Assembly: GCF_025602895.1 (NCBI RefSeq)
Contig: NW_026516234.1
Span: 372,001 to 436,000 of the forward strand
Direction of reading: 5' to 3'
Source of the DNA: Polychytrium aggregatum
Taxonomy: Eukaryota > Chytridiomycota > Chytridiomycetes > Polychytriales
DNA: 64,000 nt
The first letter of the stretch is position 1, and every line of letters starts with the position of its first letter. The notes beneath the pieces are model-generated. The model worked only from the letters and a program-made list of their open reading frames with translations, did no database searches and was not told the DNA's origin. Below are positions 1 through 10,475 of the stretch, piece by piece. The position numbers and the translations under genes were made by a program.

Positions 1-1
1 T

Positions 2-613
2 CCACATCCCGCCGCCCTCGGAGTCAATCCCACCGCCACGACCACTCCGACCATCGTGCGCTACGACGTCTTCCTGGTTCCAGGCCAGTGGCCCACGACT
101 CAGAGTCGCAATCAGCTGTTTCACCACTACGCCCGCATCGGCTTCCAGAGAATCAACGGCCGCTTCGAGCTGCTTCTCTACTTGATGCACATCTTGATGG
201 TTGGCATCGCCGTCTCCGGAGTAACCGAGCTCGAGCTCCTGGGGATGCTCTATTCGCTTGGAGTACAGATTGGGGACATCGTTGTTCGAGGCACCACGAG
301 GAGCACATCCTCTCCGTCCGCTCCTCCGTCCTCCTCTGTGCCTCCAGTCGTTATTCCCAACCCCATGATCGTCGACGGACAGCCCCCAATCGTCATCAGC
401 ATCGAGGATGTATTTCGGAGACTCCTTCCGGAGATCTACCGCACTCGCTCTGCGGCAATCCAGCAGGAGTTCATCCCCTCTCCCCAGAGCTTTGTTGCCC
501 CCGGCAACGCAGCACCAACAGCCCCTCCCAGCAGAGGCTTCGATGGCAATGCCATCATGCTGATTGTTGCCGTGCTGGTCTTTGTCTTGATCAAAAGAGC
601 GACTACTCGATAG
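2..613 (+). CDS. 3' part of unidentified protein with C-terminal membrane anchor (partial)
   Basis: The frame is open from the left edge to a TAG at 611-613, so the start lies outside the window. About 203 residues are visible. The first half is mostly hydrophobic/amphipathic with a likely membrane-associated stretch around LLLYLMHILMVGIAVSG. A Ser/Pro-rich linker (SSPSAPPSSSVPPVV) follows, and the protein ends in a clear hydrophobic helix (AIMLIVAVLVFVLI) followed by the basic tail KRATTR. That layout resembles a tail-anchored or C-terminally anchored membrane protein. I do not recognise the family. No intron is needed within the visible part. Confidence 0.5.
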   Translation, partial: PHPAALGVNPTATTTPTIVRYDVFLVPGQWPTTQSRNQLFHHYARIGFQRINGRFELLLYLMHILMVGIAVSGVTELELLGMLYSLGVQIGDIVVRGTTRSTSSPSAPPSSSVPPVVIPNPMIVDGQPPIVISIEDVFRRLLPEIYRTRSAAIQQEFIPSPQSFVAPGNAAPTAPPSRGFDGNAIMLIVAVLVFVLIKRATTR

Positions 614-1393
614 TCCCAGCCTCATTGCTCAGAGCCTGCCTCTGCAGCTGTCCCCAAGACTCATCCAGCCGTGTTCCGCAACGGAGCCTGGACATTCTTC
701 GTCTCCTGATCTGTCCGGTCTCAAATCCACAAATTTACTTGTTACCTGCCCTCTGCTTTCTCCTCCTCCCCCCCTTCCACAAATGCACGGTGTCTCGTTC
801 GTCCGCATCCATACGCCTGTGCGGGTGTGTTTCTGATGTCACCGACTCCACTCTCTTTCGAGTCTCGCTTGCTCCATTTCCGTTTGATTACTTTTCCTAT
901 ACATACATATTGCCATCCCACTCCTCAGAACAAGTATCTGTGATCCCGGCGTTGGCCACCATCAATACATGCATTCGTCGCACTTGCTTCTTCGCGACAC
1001 CAAGCCTGTCACCTGGCTCGTTTTGCAATCTGAATCCATGCAGCATTCGCATTGCTGCGCCAGCTGTTTCTTGATCGCTGTCGAGCGGCTACACGGCCCA
1101 ATTCATGTTCGACACTTCCACCAGCTGCATACTCTCCACATGCCGCCAGGTTCGCCGCTGCATCCGCTCCGTTTCCCACAGAGGCCGGCAATGACTTGGC
1201 GCGAATGAATTTCATTTGGTGCAGTCACGTGCACCGGCCGTTTCCTGACCGCCGCTCGCCGCCCTCGAATCGACAAGCACACCAGGCCCGTCAACAGATC
1301 CGTTTCTTGCCCCGGTCTTGTCTCATCTGCTCCCGCCCTCCCCCCCTTTCCCCGCTGGGCCTGCCGCTCCACCTCATCCGAGAGCACTGGGCC
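614..1393. other. Intergenic, no feature seen
   Basis: About 780 bases of pyrimidine-rich sequence between the first gene and the next plausible start. I see no coding region with convincing composition. The overlapping open frames here are short or low in complexity. Confidence 0.5.
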
Positions 1394-1655
1394 ATGTCGT
1401 ACCACAACCATGGCGGTGGATACTCCTCAGGGACGAGTGCCAACGCCATCCCCGTCGTCCCTCGGCGCCGCAATTTCGCTCAGAGCCAGTCCGACGACGG
1501 ACCAGCCCCGTCTCCAAGCGATCACCACCACCCGTCCTACGGCGACAGCCAGCGCTCCGACAGTCCTGTGAGGAGCTATCACAGCCAGAGCACGCACGAT
1601 CGGCCAGAGCCGCATGCTGATTCTACTTCGAGTAGAGGACACGATCAAGATGAAG
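1394..1655 (+). CDS. Possible first exon of a low-complexity Ser/His/Asp-rich protein
   Basis: An ATG in good context (gccATGtcg) opens a frame encoding MSYHNHGGGYSSGTS followed by Ser, His, Asp and Pro-rich sequence, reaching a plausible 5' splice site (GAAG|gtacgg) at 1655/1656. Beyond that the frame continues into a GA-rich minisatellite and a stop near 1886, which looks non-coding. No domain is recognised and I could not find a downstream exon before the SF1 start at 2313. It could be the first exon of a short gene, an upstream exon of the next gene, or not a gene. Confidence 0.25.
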
Positions 1656-1696
1656 GTACGGATCGTATCGATCCCGAGAGATCTGGGCGAAAGCTG

Positions 1697-1793
1697 CAGG
1701 GAGGGAGGGACGGATGGAGGGAGGGAGGGACGGATGGAGAGAGGGAGGGACGGATGGAGAGAGGGAGGGACGGATGGAGGGAGGGAGGAGGTG
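1697..1793 (+). repeat. Minisatellite, about 20-bp unit, 4-5 copies
   Basis: Tandem repeats of roughly GACGGATGGAGGGAGGGAGG with one variant position (gagg/gaga). On the minus strand it makes open frames rich in PSIRPSLPPS, which are repeat artefacts. It lies in a presumptive intron or intergenic region. Confidence 0.85.
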
Positions 1794-2312
1794 GGCCGAT
1801 AGATAGCGGGCATGTTCGTCGGCTGGCTGGGCGACTGGGCTGCCTGGGCTCTGCCACGGTAGATGGCTATCGGGAGCAGAGAAAATGATCTCGTTTCTCG
1901 CCCTTTTGATCTCCCCCCATTGCATTCGGCGCTCCTTGTGTTTCTCTGGGGTTCACTTTCCTCTTTTATGCTATTGCTCTTTTGATCGGCTTTCTCATCG
2001 ATCGACCGATCGAGCGGCCCTTCCATATCGCAACGCTATGATCTTCCCGATCAAGAGAGAGTGCCTCTCAGAGTTGCTTCGCAGCTCTGTTCTGTGAATC
2101 AAATCCTTCCTTGTGCTCATGTTCTCGGCCAACCCCTTTCGTGTGTCGTCGGGTTCTTTCGGATCGGGTGCTGTTCTAATCTCCCGATCGTATAACCTCG
2201 TATGTGCACAATCCCCTCCGCTTAACCGCTTGGGCACGACCTCATGCGCACGGAACGGAACCGACCTGACCTGACCTGAACGGAATCGGCGCCCACTTTC
2301 CTCAACACAACG

Positions 2313-4900
2313 ATGGACGCTCTTGATCCGCAAAAAACACGTCCCGGCGGAACCATGCTCGTTCCTCGTCAACCCGGGCATTCGATAGACCCAGAACGCG
2401 AAGGGCGCCCCAGAAAACGAAAGTCTCGCTGGGGCAACGAAGAAGCAAAGGTCAACATCCCTGGGCTGACGACCGTCATTCCCTCCAATCTCACTGGCAC
2501 GCAACTCGAGTCCTATCTGATCAACCTTCGACTGGAGGAAATCGGTCGAAAGCTTCGAAGCGGCGACTACATTCCGTCGGACCGTGAACGGTACGTGTCT
2601 TTGATGCAGGCATATGTGAAAGGGTAGCTTGAGACGCATGCGTGTGCGTGCCCGTGTGCATGGGGTGATCTTGGGATAGTGTGTGGATATCACGGATGGC
2701 CTTCGATCGGTGGTATCGCGCCGATTGCTCCTCGCTCGCACCCTCTATCTGACGCACGTCCGATTACCTTTGAGCAGATCCAAGTCTCCGGAGCCCATCT
2801 ACGGCGCCGACGGCAAGCGTATCAACACACGAGAATATCGATATCGCAAGAAGCTGGAAGATGAGCGCCATCGCCTTGTGGAGGAAGGGCTGAAAAAGAT
2901 CCCCGACTTCAAACCCCCCGCCGACTACCGTCGCCCAACCAAGCTCATGGACAAGCTCTACATTCCCGCGAAAGAATATCCCGAAATCAACTTTATCGGA
3001 CTTTTAATTGGTAGGTTTGCATCTGGGTGACGTTTACGACATACGGGCTGCTCATCGCGCCTGAGCCGGTGGATCCATGTCCGGTTTGATAGGTGCGTGT
3101 GCTCATGTCTATGGACGACCCGATCTCCATCGTTGGACAGGTCCGCGCGGAAATACTCTCAAGAAGATGGAGGCGGATTCCGGGGCCAAGATCAGCATCC
3201 GCGGCAAGGGCTCCGTCAAGGAAGGCAAATCTCGCGCCGATGGAGGGCCGGCTCCAGGCGAGGAGGAGGATCTGCACTGTCTCATTAGTGCCGATGCTGA
3301 GTCCAAGATCAAGAAGGCCATGGAGCTGATTGAAGAAATCATCCAAACGGTAAGTTCCGACACTGCCGCTGTGTCGTTATATCGTCGTGTCGATATGTCG
3401 TCGTGTCGGACACACGCCCGAGAGACCTGAGCTTTGCCATTGTTACTCCGTCGTGCGAGCGAGCTCCCCACAAGCGCCCAACCCATCGCGCCCGTTTGAT
3501 TCATTGTGTGCGTCTCACCTCTCTGCTAATCCGAGCGCCATCGCTCATTATTGTTCATTATCTACCCCCTCTGCCCACAGGCCGCCAGCGTTCCTGAAGG
3601 ACAAAACGAACTAAAGCGGCTGCAGCTTCGTGAGCTGGCATCGCTCAACGGCACGCTCCGCGATGACGAAAACCAAATCTGTGCCAATTGCGGCGGAACA
3701 GGTGTGTGTCTGCGCAGCGCTTTGCCAGCGCGTCCCATCAAGCTATTCGGATCGCAAATGCCACTCTCCCGCTTGAGTCGATTCGTCTTGGCATCGGCTT
3801 GGTTGGACGGGTGGCATCGATCGGCTCATTACTGACTGGGTGATAACACAAATGCCTTCCAGGACATCGCCGATTCGAGTGTCCCGAACAAAGAAACTTC
3901 ACCAACAACCTTGTCTGTCGTATCTGTGGTGGTGTCGGACACACTGCTCGCGACTGCATGCAACGTAACAACCCCGATGCCCTTCGTGAGGCCGACCAGC
4001 GTGACAAGAAGCTGGACGATGAATATGCCAACCTCATGGCTGAGCTTGGCGAAGCCGTACCGTCCTCTGGCGGCGGCGGCGCCGCCAGTATCAGCAGTGG
4101 TGGTGTTGGCGGTGGCATGATCGGCTCTGGACACCGAGACGGCGGCGAACCTGGATCCGGACGCAGCGTAAGTCACTTCCTTGATGTCCACAGAGCGACG
4201 GTGTATCGGGTCTGGCTAGCACCGACTGATCTGCCGTGCATCTGCTTGACGCTGAAATGCGCTGCGCTGACACTGACTGTTTGCTCTCGCGCTTTGCCAG
4301 GGCCACTACGGACCAAGTGGCGGGCGAGGCAGTCGTCCTCCTTGGGGCTCTGCTGGCCCTGCCCCTCCCCCTGCTCCGTCGGGAGGACCGCCTCCATGGG
4401 CGAGACAGGGCCGTGATCGCGATCGGGATCGAGATCGAGATCGTGACCGCGACCGCGATTTCGACCGAGGTGGTCCTGCACCCTGGCACCGCGATCGCGA
4501 TCGAGACAGGGGGCCGCGGGGTCCCCCTGGTCCTCCCCCTGGCCCTCCTGACTCCCCAGGCAGGTCGCCGCCCCCGCCGGGCGCCTCTGTGTCTGCCGGT
4601 ATGCCGCCGGGCCCTCCCGGAGGCTCATATCCTGGCTCGGCTCCGCCACCGCCTCCCCCTGGCGGCGACTATGGACAGAGCTATCCACCCTATCCCAGCG
4701 ATGTCCCTGGCGCTGGTGCGAATCCCTGGGCGCCCCCTCCTCCGCCTCCGTTCCATTCATCCAACGGCTACCCCCAGCCTCCCCCTCCTCCGCCTTCGTA
4801 CATGTACGGATATCCGCCCCAGCCTCCCCCTCCTCCTGCGTGGGCACCGCCGCCACCACCGCCGCCCGCTGATGTCCCTCCTCCTCCTCCTCCAGAGTGA
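2313..4900 (+). CDS. SF1: Branchpoint-binding protein / splicing factor 1 (BBP/SF1)
   Basis: Binds the intron branchpoint sequence during early spliceosome assembly in the nucleus. Exons read as 2313-2590, 2778-3010, 3141-3349, 3581-3701, 3863-4167 and 4301-4900; all junctions are GT-AG and keep phase. Domains in order: an N-terminal SF1 helix-hairpin region ([13 protein letters not shown], then [19 protein letters not shown]); a KH domain with the conserved [18 protein letters not shown] and [11 protein letters not shown]; the QUA2-like [19 protein letters not shown]; two CCHC zinc knuckles ([28 protein letters not shown]); and a long C-terminal tail with an RD-dipeptide run and polyproline tracts (PPPPPP), typical ligands for FBP/WW-type splicing factors. 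The ATG at 2313 begins MDALDPQK just upstream of the conserved region. Length is in the usual range for fungal BBP. Confidence 0.95.
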
Positions 4901-5434
4901 GGCTGGATTGACGATGACTGGGCGGTGGTGCGCGGAATCGGCGTTGCACCTGTGGATGAAGCGAGTTGATTGGGCCAAGCATATGGCAATACAGCACACT
5001 TCAAAGAGAAAAATGGTCTCCCAAGCGCATATTGTTGGCTCTTGCGCGTGTCATCGACAGACGACTGAGCCGGTTCGCATGGGTTGCTCTGGATGCTTGT
5101 TTGTGGCAGACGAGGATTGGGATGCTGTTGGTGCCGAGCCATGGCGAGAACGCATGCTCTTCTCGTCGAGAAGGCGCTCTCGCTCTCGCCCCGACCCACT
5201 CTCGCGAACGAGGCGAGAAGAGCACACGCGTTCTCGCCTGGATGCCGTCCATCCTCTCGTCATCGATCTGCCCGCTTGTTGCTTGTCCTGCTCGTTTTGC
5301 CAACCGACCCATCTGCAATCGACGTTCTGCGGCCGCAAACAGACGACTTCCATTCGCCGGGCATCGAAACTCCTCCACACCGCAACCTCAACCGCTGCCG
5401 CCGGATTTCATTGTGGAATAGATCCTCCATAGCC
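4901..5434. other. Intergenic between SF1 and PRPS-like gene
   Basis: Contains the SF1 3' end and the upstream region of the next gene. Several shadow frames exist but none shows protein-like conservation. No motif was recognised. Confidence 0.5.
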
Positions 5435-7589
5435 ATGCGCAAGGTTCGTTTGATGGTGCTCTTGGCTGTGTTGGATTTTTGGATTTGATGTCAAAGCCAC
5501 AGCCTATTGCGCCGGTTATTGCGCCGCAGGGCTCGGTCGCTGGGCGGGTCTTCGGAATGCCGCACTCGGCCGTTGGCAAGGCGGTGTCGTCGTCGTGGAG
5601 GGTGGGAGTATCGGCTCGCTTGGCTGCTCCCTGGGCCTCGCTCTGCTATGCGTTGCTGGATGCCCTCCTCTGCCTGAAGTCTCGTTGGAGGTGCTGCTCG
5701 CACATTCATCGATGTGCCGCTCAATACCGATCATCTGAAAGCTTTGTGTCTTTATTATTGGTTTTGTTGTTGCTGAACGCCACCACGCCTTTCGCCATGC
5801 TTCTCCATCGAATACCAGGTCCAAATCTTTTCGGGCACTTCCCACCCCGAGCTCTCGAACCAGATCGTCCAGAAGCTCGGGCATTCTGTTTCCCTCGTTC
5901 ATCTCAAGCACAGCGCCAATAAGGAAATCACGGTCGAGCTCGGAGTCTCGGTCCGTGACGAGGATGTGTTCATCATCCAATCGGGCAGCGATTCCATGAA
6001 CGATCATCTCATGGAGCTCTTGATGATGGTCAATGCCTGCAAGGCGGCCTCGGCCAAGCGCATCACAGCGGTGTGAGTGCTCGCGAGAAATGTGTGCCTC
6101 GGACAGTGGCACGGACTGAGCCACGCTGTGAAAAGCGGAGGTCTTGTATAGCAGAGCAAAACCGAGCGGAGGATGCAAAGAGGAGAGGAGCTGGTGAAAT
6201 TTGGGACCGAACCGAGACTGCGAGTGCTGATTTTGGGTGCAGAGAATGAGCGGCGCCGTCACTGAGCCCACAATCCTGCGATGCAGAATCCCGTACTATC
6301 CGTACAACAAGCAGTCCAAGAAGAAGGGTCGAGGAACCATCTCGGCAAAATGTGAGTTCCCGGAGACAAATGGCAAACGACTGCCCGTGATCCCGACACA
6401 TGCCCGGTATCAAGCGGCATCGTGGCTGACAACCACCTCTGCTTGCCTGCCTCCTCCATGCGGGCTCACCGTCCTTGTGTCTCGGCACGTCGGCCCGGCG
6501 CTGAACAGTGGTGGCCAATATGCTGGCCGTGGCCGGCGTCCAGCACATCATCACGGTCGATCTGCATTCGTCGCAGATGCAGGGGTTCTTCAGCATGCCC
6601 GTGGACAATCTCGTGGCGGAGCCGTCGATTGCAAAGTACATTCACGAAAAAATCCCCAACTACGAGACCGGCGTCATCATCTCCAAGAATGCGGGTGCCA
6701 CCAAGAGGTATGCAAGACGCCCTCCGAACTCTGCCTGCGACTGAGACTGCGGTGCAAGTGGACCGGGATGAGCCGCTCAGTGTCTGACTGCGATGTGATC
6801 TGGCCGCAGAGTGACTTCCCTGGCCGACCGTCTGAACATGGACTTTGGCCTGATCCACCGAGAGAAATACCATATCAACGAGCAAAAGGCGGCCGATTCC
6901 GAGAAGGGCGGCTCGAAGGGCTTCACAAGGCTGACCCTCGTGGGAGACGTCCGTGATAAGATATGCTTCTTGGTGGTAGGCAGCACGTCCCCTCCGGATT
7001 CCAGTGGCCAGCGACTTGATTCAAGGCCCGCATGCACACACGCTTCGCTACACTCGTGCTCTGGTCGCGACTTTGTGCTTGGTGAGCTAAGCATTTCATC
7101 GATTGCGTTGTGGAAATCGCTCATCGGGCGCACAGGACGATATCATCGACAGTCCCAAATCGTATCTCGACGCGGCCCAACACCTCAAAACGGTGTGCGG
7201 TGCGACCACCGTCTACATCATTGCCACCCACGCGATGCTTTCGGGCAACTCGCTACAGGAGATCGAGGAGTGTCCGCACGTTCACCAGGTAGGTTCTGCC
7301 CCGACACAGGGCAGGAATGGCCACCGGATGGCCCAAGTGTATCTTGACGATGGTGTGCGAGTATGTTTTGTGTGTGTGAGAGTGGATGGGCGTTTGGCGG
7401 CATGAGAACTCACAGCCGGACGACCCGTCTCTGCAGATCATCGCGACCAACACCTACCCTATTTCGGAAGAGAAGCGTAAGATTGCCACCAAGCTCCAGG
7501 TGATCGACATCAGCTCCGTACTTTCCGAGGCAATTCGAAGAACTCACAACGGAGAGTCGATCTCGTACCTTTTCCACAACCTGATTTGA
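5435..7589 (+). CDS. Ribose-phosphate pyrophosphokinase family subunit (fungal Prs1/Prs5-like)
   Basis: PRPP synthetases make phosphoribosyl pyrophosphate from ribose-5-phosphate and ATP for nucleotide, His and Trp synthesis. Exons read as 5435-5443 (ATGCGCAAG, a 9-nt first coding exon), 5819-6072, 6287-6351, 6509-6707, 6810-6975, 7136-7288 and 7437-7589, all phase-consistent. Recognisable blocks: [75 protein letters not shown] with [35 protein letters not shown], and the C-terminal [20 protein letters not shown]. The usual catalytic flexible loop and the PRPP-binding loop (normally DDxxDTxGT) are divergent: here the latter reads [10 protein letters not shown]. This fits the auxiliary, probably non-catalytic subunits of fungal PRS complexes rather than the active ones. 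The family call is firm; the subunit role is inference. Confidence 0.9.
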
Positions 7590-7831
7590 ACAGATGCCGA
7601 CCTGTCGTCGATCTGGTGATTGTCTGGTGTGTGTCTAATGCTGATCTTGTGTTTGTCTGGTGTTGCTCACCGGTTCCGTGAATGTAGCCGTAGCCTGCTG
7701 TGTTGGGGCTTTGTTCGTTCGTTCGTTCGCCGTGCTTGCAGATACCGCTATTGGCCGAGGAGTTCCACCGTGGGATGGCGAATCCGAGCATGCCGCATAT
7801 ATTCCTGGCTGATTCACGGAAGTGCCGGATA

Positions 7832-7860
7832 CAGTCAATCCAGAAAATAACGGGACAGTC
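7832..7860. repeat. TIR-like terminus, preceded by TA
   Basis: Begins CAGTCAATCCAGAAAA and continues to ACGGGACAG, with TA immediately before (7830-7831). TA target sites and short CAGT-starting ends are usual for Tc1/mariner/pogo elements. The same sequence, slightly varied, occurs at 53920 and 62088. Confidence 0.6.
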
Positions 7861-8410
7861 ACTTTCTGGCTTCAGCGGCCTGCAGCCTGCCGATCCGTAG
7901 GCTCCAGTGAGCAAGCCGTGCGATTGTTTCCCGTCCTGGTTGGCAATCGTTTTGTTTTTGTTGGTTTGGGAAGCACAGTCTTGAATACACTCGGTCGATC
8001 TCCTGTGGCGATGTGGGAGTGTGGTGCATCCACTCGATCATCTGGACAGCTCCATGGTTTCTCGATATCAAGATGCTCGGCCTTCTCGAGCCGCTTAGCT
8101 TCCAGCACTCTGAGCACACCTGGGATGTGTTGAACTCGTTTACCGAGTACACAGGATACCTTCCTCTGGAGAATGGACTCGAGTAGACAGCGGACCATTG
8201 GACCAGTCTGGAACGGATCCTGTTCAATAAGGGTGCGAATGACTGGACATGCCTGCTCAACGAAAGTGGATCTGCGACCTGCTTGTGGGTCGCTGCACTG
8301 GTCTCGGAGTACCAGCGATGGATGATGCTCTTGGACACACTGAAGATGGCGCCCTTGCGCAAGCTGTGGAGCAGTATAATATCATCTCATCGCATCAAGC
8401 AATCTGGCCA
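7832..8410 (-). mobile_element. Relic D: mariner-type transposase N-terminus joined to TnpB/Fanzor-like C-terminus
   Basis: On the minus strand the relic starts (near 8400) with a degraded match to the transposase at 62172: IFSVSKSIIHRW versus IFSVSKSTIHRW, and in another frame LESILQRKVS versus LESILQRKVS. Around 8150 it switches directly to the nuclease block SVNEFNTSQVCSECW (8105-8143 for VNEF..C), then to degraded sequence shared with the other relics. The HRDIN block seen in other copies is deleted here. It ends in a TIR-like sequence at 7832-7860. Stops and frameshifts make it non-functional. It shows both gene types in one element and one orientation. Confidence 0.75.
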
Positions 8411-9247
8411 TATATCCATGACCCCCACCGGCTGGTGCCGAGCTGTGTGCTGAGCAAGGACGGTCGAGATTGTTGGGTATCATCAGCAGAGTGGCCCGGA
8501 GCATGACCGCGACACACAGCTGACTGGGCCGACGGACGAACAAGAGGATTGCATGGCCAGCCAAGGCCAAGAGCGGGTACGAATGGCACACCGTGGCATC
8601 GAGAGTTGCTACATTCGGTGGAAGCAAGGCGCGGGCGCCCCATTAGCTGGGCTGAGCCGGGGTGAGTTGAGCTGTCGGCCTGTTTGGGACACGAGGTGCC
8701 TCAAATGGGCCTTGCTCCTTGGAAGGAGATTGCCCTGGTGATTCGGGGCTGTGTGGAGCCGGGTGTGTTTGCGTGTGCCGGACATGGCGCAAAGCATGGC
8801 AACAGAGGCCACCGCGAGGAGGCATGCTGGACCTGAAGCGCACGGCCGACGCCGTCTGTTCTTTGGCTGGACGGCTGCAGATGCCCTTGGCAGTGCTGTG
8901 GATGCATTTGGCGGTCCTGGAGATGCATTTGGGCAGGGGTGCTTGCGGTTTGCCGCGCCGATGGGGTGGCCCCAGGTTTCTCGGGCCGGTGTGCACGGCT
9001 CACGTGCAACGGGCCCCGCGTGCTCAGGCGCCCTTGTGTGGACATACAGAGCGGTACAGTGTCGCCAAAGTAGCTGGCTGGGCTGGCGGGCCGGGGCCGC
9101 GAAGGTTTTAGCGGCAGGCGGACCTGCTGGCGGTGGGCTTGTCGCCGACGGGCTGTGCTATCGCGAGGGAGAGAAGCAAGGTTGCGGCGACGAGGATTGG
9201 CGGAGGACATCGGCGATGATGCTGGCGAGGGCCATGTCCTCGACGAC
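8411..9247. other. GC-rich intergenic region, no supported gene
   Basis: Long open frames occur on both strands (including about 311 codons on the minus strand across 8701-9636), but their composition follows GC bias and tandem repeats, and no domain is visible. Possibly old transposon-derived sequence. Confidence 0.4.
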
Positions 9248-9335
9248 GACAGGCAGGATGCCCGAGGATGCCCGAGTATGACCGAGGATGGCCGAGGGTG
9301 GCCGAGGATGCCCAAGCATGGCCGAGAATAGCTGC
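9248..9335 (+). repeat. Minisatellite, 10-bp unit (GATGCCCGAG variants)
   Basis: About seven to eight imperfect copies of a 10-bp unit, GATGSCCGAG, in tandem. Confidence 0.8.
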
Positions 9336-9600
9336 CTCCGGGACGGTGCGCATCCGATGCATCGGTCGATCGGCAGGCCGGAGCCTCGCGGAGAGGAGGG
9401 ATGGACCGGGGGACGCGGCTGGCGCCGCGGCTGTATGCTCTCCCCGTGCGACGAAACCTTATCCGCGGCCTGTGGCTGTGCACCGACTCCTTGGTCGTCG
9501 CCCACGGCCTTTGCGGGACGAAGACGTGCTGGGCTTGCTGGGGAACGGCGATCATGCCGGCGCTTGCATTAGCCGTTGTTGCGACGGGGTGTCTGTCTCT

Positions 9601-9700
9601 CGCTCCATCCACCACTCCATCTAACCACCACTCCATCTAACCACCACTCCATCTAACCACCACTCCGTCTAACCACCACTTTAACCACCACTTTAACAGC
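9601..9700 (+). repeat. Minisatellite, 16-bp unit (CCACCACTCCATCTAA)
   Basis: Four to five tandem copies of CCACCACTCCATCTAA, decaying at the right into shorter CACCACTTTAA units. Confidence 0.85.
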
Positions 9701-10475
9701 CCACCAACTCCACCAACTCCATTTAACTACCTCCTCCTTGCCGCTCTCGCTGCCACTTCACCACTCTCGCAACCGCTCTCGCAACCGCCGTTCCCGGCCA
9801 GCCAGAGCACCCACCCCCCCCCTTGAGGCCTTGTCGGCTGTCGCCCCTCCCCGGCTCGCCTTTCTTGCTCTTGTGCGCCGGCCTCGTCTGTTTTGTCCCG
9901 TTTCCTGTCCGCTGTCCCTGTCGGCTGCCCGTCCAGGCCCTGCTTCCTTGATCGGCCATCCCGTTTAAATATTGGCCCCCCCACGTTCCCGCTTCCTCGC
10001 CCCAGTCGCCCCGTCTCCCAGCCTGCTTCCTGCGGATCTTTCTCCCTGATCCTGGAAGCCAATCGCCGAACCCTCACTTTCTCGAAAACAAAACCTTGCC
10101 TCCCTCAACCTCCCGTTTCCACCGCCCTTCCCTCTTGCCAGCGGCCCTGCCTGGCTCCTCTCGTCTGACGACTGCTTTTCTGCGTCGAACGGATCTGCTT
10201 CCTGTCGTCGCCTCTGTCCCTCGTTAAAGGCAATCCGGTCAGGTCATTCTCGCCCTCCAACCTCTATCCCGGACTCACCTTTGACTCCTGCTCGCCACCA
10301 ACTCAAAACCAGACGACTCTCGACCCTCGCTCATATCTATCCATCGTCTCGCTCACCATCAAACTCTATTCTCTCGCCAATCGTCTGGACTCTCTGCTCG
10401 CAGTGTCGTGATCTGCTGGTCGTCTGTCTGTTCATCACCTCTCCCCTCCGATAACTCCAAAAATTATCCCCAAAG
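9701..10475 (+). promoter_or_regulatory. Long pyrimidine-rich leader/upstream region of the WOPR gene
   Basis: About 770 bases, strongly C/T-rich on the plus strand (runs such as CCTCCCTCAACCTCCC and CTCTCGCC), lead into the WOPR regulator gene. Long CT-rich leaders are common upstream of fungal regulatory genes. No coding feature or clear TATA box was seen. It is interpreted as promoter plus 5' UTR, possibly with an intron ending at ccccaaagcag (10475). Confidence 0.4.

Noticed and set aside
1427-2026. 199-codon minus-strand frame rich in PSIRPSLPPS
   Set aside because: Translation of the 20-bp minisatellite; no independent protein features.
4173-5432. Long frames on both strands (274 and 398 codons) over the SF1 3' exon
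   Set aside because: Shadows of the RD-rich and proline-rich SF1 coding sequence, with biased composition.
8701-9636. 311-codon minus-strand frame
   Set aside because: Pro/Ser/Arg-rich, passes through the 10-bp minisatellite (GHPRPSSVILGHPRA repeats); GC-bias artefact.
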